Of a stretch of DNA of 64,000 nt, positions 11,088 through 22,648 are shown one piece after another. The notes below the pieces were generated by a model that was given only the letters and a program-made list of their open reading frames with translations, was not told where the DNA came from and did not search any database. Position 1 is the first letter of the stretch; every line of letters begins with the position of its first letter. Both the position numbers and the translations under genes were made by a program. The stretch comes from Ipomoea triloba (lineage: Eukaryota; Streptophyta; Magnoliopsida; Solanales; Convolvulaceae): assembly GCF_003576645.1 (NCBI RefSeq), contig NC_044922.1, forward strand, positions 23,810,735 through 23,874,734, in the 5' to 3' direction.

Positions 11088-11822
11088 ATCGCTTCAATTT
11101 GTTGGATAATAGGTTATTTGAGTACTTTCATTGTCAATAAATTTCCCAAGTAGTTAATATGATTGGTTTCAAACTATCATTTTTTTTTCATGGTATTAAT
11201 AAAATACTTGGTAAATAAATATATAACATTATTTTGTATTATAACTTTGATATCTAATTACAAGATAGTGTAAAAAGAACTTAATGGACAATGTAATGAA
11301 TATCAATTGATGAATTTGAATGTACAGAATCTTTGCATTAGAGAAATAAAGACAATATAACTACTAAAATTATTTTTCTTATTTAATTTATTGATAATGA
11401 ATATTTTTTTTTAAAATAAAGGTATTGTATACACATAATTCTAAATTAAAGAAATGCACATGTGTCATTTTTTGTTGTAACTACTAATTTATTTAATTCA
11501 ATAAGAGTAAAATAGAGTAATCCCGCTTCAATTTGTTGGGTTGTTTGAGTACTCTCTTTGTCAACCAATCCCAAGTAGTTAATATAATTAGTTTCAAATT
11601 ATTTTTTTTTAATTTTTTTTCATGGTATTAATAAAATACTTGATAAATAAATATATAACATTATTTTGTATTATAACTTTGATATTTAATTACAAGATAT
11701 TGTAAAAATAAGATAATGGAGAATGTAATGAATATCAATTGATAATTTTGAATGTAAAGAATCTTTACATGGGAGAAAATAAAGACAATATAACTAATGC
11801 AATTATTTCTCTTATTCAATTA
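11088..11822. repeat. Direct repeat pair of about 300 bp
   Basis: Copies at about 11088-11390 and 11523-11822 share long runs (for example 'ggtattaataaaatacttg', 'aacattattttgtattataac', 'aatgtaatgaatatcaattga') in the same orientation with many substitutions. They are separated by about 130 bp. This could be an old tandem duplication or decayed LTRs of a tiny element. Confidence 0.75.
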
Positions 11823-11824
11823 GA

Positions 11825-11825
<1 letters not shown>

Positions 11826-11870
<45 letters not shown>
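11826..11870. repeat. (AAT)n microsatellite
   Basis: A run of AAT/TAA triplets directly after the second copy of the 300-bp repeat, followed by (ACA)n. Confidence 0.9.
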
Positions 11871-11871
<1 letters not shown>

Positions 11872-12149
11872 CAACAACAACAACAATGGGCATTTTGGAC
11901 TTTATACTACTTATTATCTCTTAATTCTCATGTATACCAAACATTGAAATTTAAATTTCTAGTAATTTTATTCCTGCAAACCAAACACTGGAATTTAAAC
12001 TATCACTTTATTCCCGCATTATTCTTTTCCCATGGAATTGTAATTCTTTTCCCACTTAATTCCTTCCATCCAACCAAACGGCCTAAAATTCTCATGAAAG
12101 TTCGAACTTTCCTAACCACCAAACACCCACTAAATTTTGTTTCTGCACT

Positions 12150-13100
12150 AAAATAATTTTTTATCTTCATAAATTCAAACTTAAGTTTTGTTACTTTAAT
12201 TATTTTAATATAATATAAAATATAATTTTGAATATACTCAATTAATTTTCTTGAAATTATGTGTTACATAATATAATTTTTATTTAATTTATTATACTCA
12301 ATATTAGTCTTGTTTTAATCATCTTGATGAGATCTTTCAATTGATATAATTTTTTAATAAAAAAATTATGTTTAAGTATTTAAAAGATTATGTAATATAT
12401 ATTCTCAAAAAAATAAGATTATGTAATATATAAAAACAAAATACAAAGGGAATTTACAAAAGAAGAGTAAGGACAAAAAAAAAAAAAAAAACATACAATC
12501 CAATTTGTCATTGATGAAGAGTGCTTCACCATATTTGGCAACCTTTATCTTGTTCGTTGGAGGAGAAAAATGTTAATCTTCCACCATTTTTGCGCTTTGC
12601 CATCTATGTTGGAGGATGAACAATGTACTAGTAGCTATAAATAATAATCAATAAATTTTCAAACAATAAAAAAAAAAAGCTATTTTTCTTACTAAAATTG
12701 ATCACTTTGACAATAAAAATCCACAAAATAATTAAATATAAAAATATTACTCCGTATAATAATCACACATTATAAAGTGAATATTAGAGAACGAAATTCA
12801 TAAATTATTATATAAGAAAAAGAATTTGAGTTAAAAGAGTATAGACCATCTTGAACTTAGGGCATACGCAATTACACATTTCAATATCATATGACATTGC
12901 ATTCTTACATGTTTCTAAGTGTGAACGTGAAGAATATTTAATTTTCATTTTGCTCTTTTCTGTCTTTAGTCAAGTCTATTTGGGATTTCTCTTTCAAAGA
13001 CGTATTGACTGCATGCACATGTATTCGGACTTCAAATTAAATGTTTAAGCAACGTAACTCACATTTCTTCTACATAAATCAACGCTTAGGTAGACATTTA
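12150..13100. other. Intergenic, nothing recognised
   Basis: AT-rich with A-tracts. The 11925-12130 stretch just before has 'ccaaacactgg', 'caaccaaacggcc' and 'caccaaacaccca' phrases typical of Tourist-like MITE right ends, but no left partner was found. Confidence 0.4.
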
Positions 13101-13104
13101 AGTC

Positions 13105-13248
13105 AAAAACCTTGTGGTCTAGTGGCACTTGGTTGCACCCCCACATGGGAAGGGGTGGATTTGAGCCTCAGTTGGTTGAGAAAGTAACTATGAATAGATA
13201 CTACATTGTAACAGAGTCAACAGTACATTAGTACTCACAAAAAAAAGG
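13105..13248 (+). mobile_element. tRNA-derived SINE
   Basis: CTTGTGGTCTAGTGGCACTT (box A region) and, about 40 bp on, GGTGGATTTGAGCCTC (box B region), followed by a unique body and a terminal A-run. Polymerase III-type internal promoter spacing. Confidence 0.65.
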
Positions 13249-13339
13249 TAGGCATTATAATATTTTAAAATCACTGTTCAAATACTTTGTTGTTGAAAAT
13301 ATAATTTATTTATTTTTATTTAAAACGGGTGTAATAAAA

Positions 13340-13490
13340 GGTAACAGTGTGTCAAGCACCTTGTGCTTGGATAGTATCTCAGTGGCTCTTCTTGAAGGAA
13401 AGTCAAGGGACCGAACCTTAGTTGAACTGCAACAGATAAAGAAAGTATAAAACAGATACTACCTTGTACAATGATTGCGAAAAATCTTTT
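13340..13490 (+). mobile_element. tRNA-derived SINE, divergent copy
   Basis: CTCAGTGGCTCTTCTTGAAGG followed by AAGGGACCGAACCTTAG and the tail 'cagatactaccttgtac'. The same arrangement (GTGGCTCTTCTTAAG, GGGATCGAGTCCTGG, 'cagatattaccttgt') occurs at 27045-27185. Confidence 0.55.
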
Positions 13491-13520
13491 ACAGTAGAAG
13501 CGGATTAGTTGTTTTGTACC

Positions 13521-13650
13521 GCCAAAGACTTTGTGGTCAAGTGGCATTCGGTGTCCCGATTAACACTCTCACATGAATGATGGGAGTGGGTTCAAGCCTC
13601 AGTAGCGGTAACTGTTGACTCGTTGTGCTTCAATAAAAAAAAAAAAATTG
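13521..13650 (+). mobile_element. tRNA-derived SINE with A-tail
   Basis: CTTTGTGGTCAAGTGGCATT (box A region), then GTGGGTTCAAGCCTC (box B region), a body ending 'gactcgttgtgcttcaat' and a 13-base A-run at about 13635-13647. This is the best-preserved copy of this family in the window. Confidence 0.7.
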
Positions 13651-14119
13651 TTTTGTACCAGTGAGTATGGGTAGGGAATGAAATGAGGCGTCCGCCCATA
13701 ACTTATGGAAGATGAATTACATAATAATGGAGTTTGAAAGATGTGGGGTTGGGTGAAGGAAATTATTGCTTCATTTGATTCCAAATTTGAGAATGTCATA
13801 TCGTCCGTCACTCTTTTACAAACGTTACACACAACACAACTACATCTACCTACGTGGACAAACGAAACCCTAGGCCTACAAAGCGCGTGTTTAGCTCAGT
13901 ATTTTGATTTTATTTTTTTTCGTTATCTAATTTCCTTTTCTTTTTGTTTAGAAAGCATGTTAGCTGCACCAATTCTCTAAATTCAATTTTAGGGCCATAA
14001 CATTATAAAATATAATCATAAATTCAAAATTAGAGTTTGCTTTTAGATTTGGTATTGAAAATACAAGTATTTTCACATGTGCAATGCACATAATGAATTT
14101 GTTATTACTACATTGAGGA

Positions 14120-14640
14120 AGGAAGGAAATTAAATTTATGATTGCATTTTATACAAAAGAAAATAGGCGCATAGGCTACTAGAAAAAATAAATTTGTTCA
14201 CCATTAAATTTCGTATGGACTGAATTAAATGCTAAAGAACCAACAATTGTTTGCAATACCGATTCATTTTCTAAAAAAAAAAAAACATAAAGGACCAGTA
14301 TTTAGACGATTCTCATAGAATGATTCGTACTTTAAATACACACCTACGGATGCATCTCCTATTTGTAATATTAAATCTTATATATTAATTGCATATATAT
14401 TATTTGGTTTGATAACCACTAAAATACTTTTGAGAAAATAATAAAATAAAATAAGTACATAATAATTAAAACATTTGTATAAAATAACAAATAAATCAAA
14501 ATTTGTATATAATAAAATGTAAAGGTTATTAAAAATAATTTGAATTTGAGTTGTATTACCATTCCTAGGCATATTAATAGGTGTTATTGGAGAGCAAACC
14601 ATAAATCCACCGTATAATGTTTCACTACCCGTCATTGCAA
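14120..14640. repeat. Direct repeat, copy 1, flanking the Helitron relic
   Basis: Shares long identical runs with 17460-17945 in the same orientation, for example 'gcattttatacaaa', 'aataggcg.gtaggcta', 'aaatgtaaaggttatta' and 'aataatttgaattt'. Each copy includes a minus-strand open stretch with GSE(T/A)L(Y/F)G.FMV..P.TPIN(M/I)P, so a short coding exon of the element is duplicated. Confidence 0.75.
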
Positions 14641-14880
14641 TTATTTATACCCGAATTAAACTGAAATAAAACTGAGGAAAAAGTCACGTATAACTGATCG
14701 TGATTAAACACAATTTTTTCAGCAATAACCCAACATGAGTTAGTGTTTGGCCTTGGCTTTTATTGATAGTCATGACATATGCGAGCATCAATGAGAATTA
14801 TTTATGCTGGAACTTGAAGGGCAATCTCGCATCAATGAAAATTTTTTATCAATGGAAATTGTTTATGCTTTTATTGATAG

Positions 14881-15066
14881 TCATGACATATGTGAGAAAC
14901 TTTCGGGGATAAGAACTTTGGTTCCTTCATGTGTCTCATTAACTATTCTTCCTTCGATAATGTGATCTGTCAATCTTGTGACGATGAAGCGCGTACCGTT
15001 GTAAATATCAAGAGAGTGGTTTATGTTCCGCAATAACATAACAGGTACACCAATCTTTAATGTCAA
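14881..15066 (-). pseudogene. Helitron helicase C-terminal fragment
   Basis: The minus-strand frame reads MTLKIGVPVMLLRNINHS, then DIYNGTRFIVTRL, then KVLIPE. This is the conserved C-terminal part of Helitron/PIF1-like helicases (LK.G.P+MLLRN+.....NGTR). It was once part of an enzyme that unwinds DNA during rolling-circle transposition. It is now isolated by stops on both sides. Confidence 0.8.
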
Positions 15067-15479
15067 TGAATGATTTAACAGGGAGTCTAAACAATCTCAA
15101 ACTATTTAGGAATTCAGGACTATGTACTTCTGATAGATTTTCACTGTCTGATTCTTCCTTACACAAAGAATCACAACTTAAATATGTTCGTCATTCTACA
15201 ATGTTCAAGTCGCACATGTACTGATTAATTTGAACAATGATATCTAAAGTCAAAGAGAGGAGCGCTCATCCTTCTAGGTGCGAGTCATCAAGCATGCCAT
15301 ATCTCGCGCTTGGGAAGGTGTTAGAGTTGCTATGGGATCGCGTCCACACTTCAACAAAAAACTGTGCTTGAATATCGATCCTAGACAAACCGTTGTATAC
15401 AACTCCTGCAATTTCATCTCCAATGTTTGCAATCCATTTTGAAAACTAATCAACCGTCTATATATCTTCCTCTGAAGCT

Positions 15480-15805
15480 AAGCTCCGTAGTCTCAAGATC
15501 TTTGTGGGCCTGAATACCTTGCAATTCGTCTAGAGGTAGGAAGAACTAATAGTGACTTCGAGAACTACTGGTCTCGTTGCTTTTGGAATAATGGGAAGAA
15601 TCTATCTAAAATCACCGCCCAAAACTACTGTCTTTCTACCAAATATCTTTTCAGCACTACCCGGTATGGCGAACCTCAATAGATCCTTCATGGTATTGTC
15701 CAACGCTTCAAAATAGTGTTTGTGTGTCATCGGTGTCTCATCCAATATAATCAACTTGCTCCTTATTATAAGCTCAACAAGGTCACTACCTTGCGAAAAT
15801 TGTAG
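15480..15805 (-). pseudogene. Helitron PIF1-type helicase fragment (Walker B region)
   Basis: The minus-strand translation gives LVELIIRSKLIILDETPM (Walker B-like, DE), ALDNTMKDLLRF, then FGRKTVVLGGDFR, an in-frame stop where Q is expected, and ILPIIPK. These blocks occur in this order in Helitron helicases. The stop within the GGDFRQ motif shows the enzyme is dead. Confidence 0.8.
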
Positions 15806-16380
15806 GTCCTTCCATCTTTGCTTCGCCTACCTATTAAATTCATCTTAACCTCAACAACTAGGTTAGATTGGATCTCAGTTCTTGCCATTCTAAAACAATT
15901 GACCAAGACATTGTTTTGGTCTAGCATGTTCTTTAATTCGACGACAATCTCTTCATTGATATCCCCTAAGTTACTATCTCCTCTGCATAGGAAAAAAATG
16001 GGAATAGATAAATAATAGTTGAATATCTATGTGAAATGCGAACATAAAAGAGTACATATTTGTTATTTTACCCGACAGAATTGATGTGATTGTTAATTAA
16101 TCTCATTATCTGTGTCATAAATATATAGTTGCGCAAATTTTGGCGGCAACCCTTCTATTGGAACCAAGCTTCAAATCCAGTGATAATTTTGACCACTAAT
16201 CGTAAATACTAGAGGAGCGTTACCAGTGTTGAGTGACTTATTGACTCTATTGCCTAGAGACGTGAAGCAGAACATGTTGTTATACCTTCGAATATTACTG
16301 AGGAAGTGTCTATTCCATTCAGTATCACCAAAGTTTACGCACTAGAGCACATGAGGATGATCCTTCATGCAAGGTAATTA
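15806..16380 (-). pseudogene. Helitron-like N-terminal domain fragment
   Basis: The minus strand reads NNMFCFTSLGNRV, LVFTISGQNYHWI, FAQLYIYDTDNE, then after stops ELKNMLDQNNVLVNCFRMAR and DGRTYN. These are the successive conserved blocks of the Helitron-like N-terminal domain. The sequence then jumps straight into the helicase blocks at about 15806, marking an internal deletion that removed the Rep catalytic motifs and helicase Walker A. Confidence 0.75.
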
Positions 16381-17459
16381 GATTTGCCCTCATTAGCAAC
16401 ACTTTGTGTATTTTGGCAATGCGCATGTTACATTTTGATTTGAGTGTTCTTGTCGTAAAAATAAAGCCTCACAATAATTAAACGAATGAGCGGCATCTCC
16501 AAGGTCAAAATACCAATCTGGTAACGTAAACAACTTACAATTGACACACATTATTTATATTGTGACAAAAATGAACCGAACGAACTTTTGTATTTAAAGA
16601 AACGAAAATTCACCATATCCATTATTTTGAGCCTCGACCTGTTTGAAATTCATGTTTAAATTACTCACATTTATTCTTGACGATGACCTACTAGAATTTC
16701 TTATAATTGACCATGAAACACGATTACGCCGACGATGCGATTCTCTTTCCACTTTAATAAAATACAATGAATTGTTAAAAATTGTTTTTTAGTAATGAAA
16801 AAAGTTGTAAACACACAGTGGGAATAACAAAAGCAAAAATTCGTGAATAATGAAGTATAAATTACCGTTCGTAACATCAGCTAATGGTTGGCGTGATGAA
16901 GACGTTGAACATGACATATTTGGCATATTCAATGAATGTTATGTTCATTGAACGGTGTAAACGTGTTACGCATATCAACTGCAATTTGTTTTATTCAAAC
17001 ATATATAACATCACATTGATCGTAAAGAATTTGTTTCTATTCAAGCATTTATAACAATACATTTATCATATAGAACAAATGAAGAAATAGGTTGTGAACT
17101 AATAGAGAATATTTTTACCATCTGTGACAATAGTCGAAGTTGTGAATGACCCAATTATATTGTTCAATTCATATAAACATAGGTTGCTAGCAAATGCAAT
17201 TGTTTGCAAAACAAATAAATGCATCAAATAAAGACAAAATAATATTTATACGTAAAATAAAGCAATTACTCAATATATAAAATAACATTAAAATATTACT
17301 TTAGTCAAGATGAGAAATAGAATAATTTGAATATAATATATACCATTTGTGATTGCACTTAATGATGTTCCTCTAGTGTCCACATTATTCTCTTTGAATG
17401 GACTTTGACGAACATTAACTACAACAATTTAACCGAACAAATAAATCAAAATTTGCTTA

Positions 17460-17945
17460 TATTTTTGAATAGTAGTACCTTTGCTAGGTATATTAATAGG
17501 TGTTGATGGAAAGTAAACCATAAATTCACCAAACAATGCTTCACTACCAGATACTGCAGTTATATTTCTATTGAGGAAAGATAATTTATAACTGCATTTT
17601 ATACAAAAAAAAAAAAAAATAGGCGTGTAGGCTATTAAAAAAATTAATTTGCTCACCATTAAATCTCATATGAACTTGATTAAATGTTGAAGAGCCAACA
17701 TTTGTTTGTAATACCGACTCATTCTCTAAACAAACAAAAAGTATCAATACATAATATTAAATCTTATATATTGATATATATGTATGTTATTTGGTTTGCC
17801 ATTACAATATTTTGTAGAAATAATAAAATTAAATAAGTACATAATAACTAACACATTAATTGGAGTAAACTAATAATTTAAAACAACAAATAAATCAACT
17901 TTGTATATAACAAAATGTAAAGGTTATTACAAATAATTTGAATTT
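17460..17945. repeat. Direct repeat, copy 2, flanking the Helitron relic
   Basis: Partner of 14120-14640. The right side runs into the TA-associated element at 17967. Confidence 0.75.
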
Positions 17946-17966
17946 GCAGGGAAGTATATATATATA

Positions 17967-18516
17967 GGGGCGCGCTCTAATGAGAACGGGTTCCCAAGAA
18001 AGAAATAAGAACGATCCACAGTTGTCCACGTGTCCAGATCAACGAATCAGATGTAATTTTTAAAAAAATGATGCATGGCATTTTTGTAGATAACTCGAAC
18101 TTTGGTGCAAGTAAATGTGTTATAAGTTCAAGTAGTTGGTGCACATTTGCAAGTAAAAAGTGCAAGTAAAATCACTTACAAGTGCACATATTTTCACTTA
18201 CAAGTGCAAGTAATTTACTATGTTAACATTCGTGCACCTAGGTGCAACTAATTATACCATTGGGTGCAACTAGTTATATCATTTGGTGCACTTAGTATTT
18301 ATGCTCAGTGTACATTTTACTTGCACATGTAATACATTTTACATGCACTTGTGCACCTATTTTAATTTACAAATGCAAGTAATTTACCTTGTTAATATTA
18401 ATGCACCTAAGTGCACCTAGTTATAACCTTAGGTGCAACTACATCTGGACACGTGACGGGCTACGAAGCATTATGAGTTCTCTCCTAGGCGCATTGTTCT
18501 CATTTGAACGCAATCA
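17967..18516. mobile_element. TA-microsatellite-associated element, family A copy 1
   Basis: Starts GGGGCGCGCTCTAATGAGAAC and ends GTTCTCATTTGAACGCAATC, with (TA)n on both sides (about 17955-17966 and 18517-18529). Sub-terminal parts also pair (GTCCACGTGTCCAGAT on the left, ATCTGGACACGTGAC on the right). The interior is built from short 'acttgcactt/aagtgcaagtaa' and 'aggtgcaacta' motifs. No coding sequence. 85-90% similar in appearance to 21037-21608. Confidence 0.75.
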
Positions 18517-18529
18517 TATATATATATAT

Positions 18530-18970
18530 GGGTCACACTTGTGTGAGATCGTCTCACGGATCCTTATATGTGACGAGTCTAGTCAGATCGAGTCAATATG
18601 CAAATATAATACTTATACTAGCATATGTAATAATAAATCATGGATAAAATGTTTTTTACTTATAAGGAAAAACGTAATACTTTTGAGGACAAATGTAATA
18701 CTTTTATATTTTGATGTAAAAGTATTACTTTTTTCATAAGAAATATTATATTTTCCCTTATAAATAATGTTGCACTTATAAAGAAAAATGTAATACTTTT
18801 GATAAAAATGTAATACGGAATACTTTTTACATCCAAATGTAAAAGTATTACATTTTTCCATATAACTTATATAAATAATAAAAATTTTATCGTTAATTTA
18901 GTATTACATTTACTAATATAAGTACTACTTTTATATTGACCCGACCCGGCTCACAGATTCGTTTCACTCA
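18530..18970. mobile_element. TA-associated element, family B
   Basis: It begins GGGTCACACTTGTGTGAGATC directly after the (TA)n that ends family A copy 1. It ends near 'gacccgacccggctcacagattcgtttcactca'. The sub-terminal GATCGAGTCAATAT pairs imperfectly with ATATTGACCCGACC. The interior repeats 'aaatgtaatactttt' on both strands. No coding potential. Confidence 0.55.
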
Positions 18971-19389
18971 TTAATCATGTAATTAGTCAATATCTATAAC
19001 GCTTCAAAAGAAAATCAAGAAGGTTATTCTTAATAACTACTAATGATTTACTAATATATCCCAACACAAGTTGAAAGACAAATATTGTCATAAAACAGAG
19101 TTAATTTCAAATTTTGTCTATAAATTAAATTATATTTTTTCACTTCTAGTTTTCAGTTTTAAGTGTAATATATCATCAAATTTAATTTGGTTCACAGACT
19201 ATATATTGAAAAAAAAAAAGTAATACATTTAATACTGTGAGGATTAAAAATTATACATCTTCAATAGTGGAAAAACTAAAAATTAATCAATTTTGAATTC
19301 AAAAAATGAAAAATGAAAAATGAAAAAATGCCGTTGATAGTCAAGGGGCCAAAACCATAATTATTAACCGTAAAAAATAGTTCATATAG

Positions 19390-19520
19390 TATTCAAGAAT
19401 TTTGCTCAATTCTCGTTAACCAAAGGTCAAGGGTTCGATCATTGGCATTGGTATGGAGCAATCTTAAATCTACAACCCAGTTGTCTCACCTAAAGAGGTA
19501 CCTACAATTCAGCGAGAGAA
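19390..19520 (+). mobile_element. SINE fragment
   Basis: Contains CAAGGGTTCGATCATTGGC (box B-like) and 'gtatggagcaatcttaaatct...gtacctacaattcagcgag'. The second part recurs at 39420-39545. Confidence 0.55.
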
Positions 19521-19523
19521 TTA

Positions 19524-19898
19524 GGGGTCGTTTAGTAACTTAGAAAAATGGAGGATTTTCTAAAAAATTGGAGAATTGGAGAGGTGAAAAAAGAAAAATT
19601 GGAGAAGTTATTTACTATTACTTATTATTATTATATTTATTATTATTATTATTATGTTTACCTTTTTACTTTAATTATTATTATTACTTATTATTATATT
19701 AATTATTATTATTATATTAATTTTTATTATTATATACTCAAATTACGTACTAAAATGACTGGAATAGTTGTAATTTATTTAGTACAGAGTAATATGTTCT
19801 TATCGAGTTTTGTTACATTTTGTACATTTAATTAGTATTAGTGTAATTGAATTTTTTATTTAAAAATTAAATTTGTAAAATGATATTATTATTATTAC

Positions 19899-19937
<39 letters not shown>

Positions 19938-20022
19938 TACTTGTGTTCGGTATTATGAAATTAGAAAATTGGAGAAATGGAAAACTGGAAAAAGAAAACA
20001 GAGAAATGAAGTAAACGACTCC
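19524..20022. mobile_element. PIF/Harbinger-like MITE with TTA duplication
   Basis: Left end GGGGTCGTTTAGTAAC, right end GTAAACGACTCC, flanked by TTA at 19521-19523 and 20023-20025. The arms carry 'ttggagaattggagagg / ttagaaaattggagaaatgg'. The interior is dominated by (TTA)n. Confidence 0.75.
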
Positions 20023-20024
20023 TT

Positions 20025-21036
20025 AGTCACTTTGTTCGACGGTTAAAATCCTAGGTATATCCAAAAAATAATAATAATGTTGCATCAACGAATAAAAATT
20101 ATGAGATAATTTTACAAAGGAAAATAAAAGAAAATACACATACTACTATTATAAGAAACTTTTTGTTTTTAAAATTATGAGATTATGTGATTTAGTTGTA
20201 GAAAAATTGCGAGACATTTTCTTAATTGAAACTTTTTAACTTTTTGATGAGGATAAGGATAAACACGATTCGATCAGGCCGGTTAAACATTTGGCAGCTG
20301 TAATAGAAATCTCAAAGTAAAAATCTTATTATTCCCCAACTATATGGAAGATTTATAGGTAAAATTAGCAAGCTATTTCTTGTTCACAATAAACTATTCT
20401 TGTTTTGGTATCACTCTTTGCCGTACAGTATTCATACTTACTTTTTAAATAAACTCTAATATTTAAATTTTGACTTATGTGGTTGATGCAATCTTCATCA
20501 GAGATCACAAATCTCTCTTTGACTTAAAAATCTTGCCGTAGATTTTGGGTAATTCACATATACCAATATACCATTATATTCCTCATCTCCTGTGATTTTA
20601 TTATGATAATTTTTTAATATTAGATTACTGTGAATTTCTTTTTAATTTGTAGTGGAGTAGTCTACTACAAATTGTTCTTGTTATCAGTGATTCTTTTGAA
20701 TTTTAATTTGTGTTTCCTTGTAAGCTAAGAGTCTAAGACTGATATTTAGGGTGCGTTTGATTCATGGATTTAGTTATCATAGAATGTAATAAAAGTTATT
20801 ATTATTGTTTGGTTGATAGGTTTCTAGAACACTATTATGAGATTTGATTACTCCATTAATTAGAAAATTTATTCCTGAATAAAATAAGGTTTTATTCTAT
20901 TATTCCGTCCCCATCCTAATTTGTAATTTTATTTTTAAGTTTGGATTAGTGCTTTTAGATTTTTGTTTTTATTTTTTTTGTTCATATTAGTGCTTTGGAT
21001 GTCTTTTATATTAGAAAAATTCTCTTGATTTTTTAT
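20025..21036. other. Intergenic, partial MITE terminus only
   Basis: A left Tourist-like terminus (TTA + GGGTGCGTTTGATTCATGG) begins at about 20749, but no matching right end is present before the next element. No gene seen. Confidence 0.45.
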
Positions 21037-21607
21037 GGGGCGCGGTCTAATGAGAACGGGTGCCCAGGAAAGAAATAAGAACGATCCACAGCCGTCCATG
21101 TGTCCAGATCAACGAATCAGATGTAATTTTAAAAAAATGACGCAGTGGCATTTTCGTAAATAACTCAAACTTTAGTGCAAGTAAATGTGTTATAAGTGCA
21201 AGTAGTTGGTGCACATTTGCAAGTAAAAAGTGCAAGTAAAATCACTTACAAGTGCACCTATTTTCACTTACAAGTGCATGTAATTTACCTTGTCAACATT
21301 CATGCTCCTAGGTGCAACTAATTATACCATTAGGTGCAACTAGTTATAATGTTAGGTGCACTTAGTATTGATGCTCAATGTACATTTTACTTGCACATGT
21401 AGTACATTTTACTTGCACATGTAGTACATTTTACATGCGTTTGTGCACCTATTTTCATTTACAAATGCAAGTAATTTATCTTGTTAATATTCATGCACCT
21501 AAGTGCACCTAGTTATAACCTTAGGTGCAACTACATCTAGACACGTGGTGTGCTGCGATTCGTTCTCAGTTCTCTCCTGGGCGCACCGTTCTCATTTGAA
21601 CGCAATC

Positions 21608-21608
<1 letters not shown>
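21037..21608. mobile_element. TA-associated element, family A copy 2
   Basis: Starts GGGGCGCGGTCTAATGAGAAC and ends GTTCTCATTTGAACGCAATCC, then enters a (TA)n run at 21609-21646. Sub-terminal and internal organisation matches copy 1. The left flank (gattttttat) has lost or never had the TA run. Confidence 0.75.

Positions 21609-21646
<38 letters not shown>
21609..21646. repeat. (TA)n microsatellite
   Basis: TA run abutting the right end of family A copy 2. Confidence 0.9.
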
Positions 21647-21648
<2 letters not shown>

Positions 21649-22369
21649 CTAATTATTTACAATGTAATCTTGTAGTTTGTGCTTATTTTCTTATACACTT
21701 ACAAAAATTATATAAAAGGCAATGGTGTTAAGGTTCTAACACGAATTACATGACTAAAAATATATATTTATCTAACCAGTAGCAATAATAACTTGTAACT
21801 CATGTTTACTTTTATGTACAATTATAAGTTATTTTTCTATTTTAGCCCGCCCTCCTTTTTCTTTGCTCCATAAGTGGGTTACGTCATTAAATATAATACA
21901 TGTACATTATATTTATTTATTTGCACGCTTACAAATTATTTTAAATTTTATTTATTTTTCATGCTATATATATTGATTACTTATATTATTTTTATATTCT
22001 CATAATATTACTATTTTTCATTAGATATTTTTTAATTAAAATACGATATTTAACTAGTTACAAAAGTAGAAGAAAACCAAACCAGAAAAGAAAAAAATGG
22101 GGGAGCTAGGGGAGCGGGGGGAGAGAGAGAAAGAGAGAGGAGTCCAAAATCCTTAGTCTAAAATTGCCACGTTTACCAGAGTGTCTCAATACTCAATTCA
22201 TTAGTTAGTTTCTTTATTGTCATAATTAATACGACTATCCAAATCATTAGATGCCTTTGAGTTCACTATCTTAAAATGCCACATTACCCTACTATGAACA
22301 TTTCTTAGGTCATGCCCCAAAATAATGTATTTGCCATCATTGGGGTTCTAATACGTGTCACTAATAAAA

Positions 22370-22401
<32 letters not shown>

Positions 22402-22403
<2 letters not shown>

Positions 22404-22648
22404 TTTTGGTTCAGGTGCGGCCGTGCTCTCCCGTGCGGCCGTGCGATCACACACCACTCAATGTTACGAAATACACCACTCAATGTTAAGAAACACACCA
22501 CAATGAAACACACCACAATGTTAAGAAACACACCACAGTGCATATTTGTGTGGTGTGTTTCTTAACATTGAGTGGTGTATTTCGTAACATTGAGTGGTGT
22601 GAACCGCACTGCCGCACGGGAGAGCACAGCCACACCTGAACATGACCC
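22402..22648. mobile_element. TA-associated foldback element, 'GGTTCAGGTG' family copy 1
   Basis: (TA)n on both sides (22373-22401 and 22649-22670). The left arm TTGGTTCAGGTGCGGCCGTG and right arm CACAGCCACACCTGAACATG extend inward as 'gctctcccgtgcggc', then repeats of 'acaccactcaatgtta', to a central hairpin near 22530. The whole 247 bp is one imperfect palindrome. Confidence 0.8.

Larger units (their letters stand above)
14060..17950 (-). mobile_element. Degenerate, internally deleted Helitron
   Basis: On the minus strand, in order, are a Helitron-like N-terminal domain (about 16380-15815) and PIF1-type helicase pieces (about 15800-14881). The intervening Rep endonuclease region is absent. 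Typical autonomous Helitron proteins are well over 1,000 residues, but here the whole spread covers only about 1.5 kb. About 400-bp direct repeats flank the coding relic (14120-14550 and 17580-17945). The sequence TTTTCACATGTGCAATGCACAT (about 14070) resembles Helitron-associated terminal motifs, but I could not place the exact ends. Confidence 0.7.

Noticed and set aside
13105..13650. tRNA gene candidates
   Set aside because: A and B boxes are present but no cloverleaf with acceptor stem forms. The copies share a non-tRNA body and A-tail, so they are SINEs.
18389..18861. Open frames of 82-116 codons
   Set aside because: They lie across family A and B mobile elements and consist of translated repeat words.
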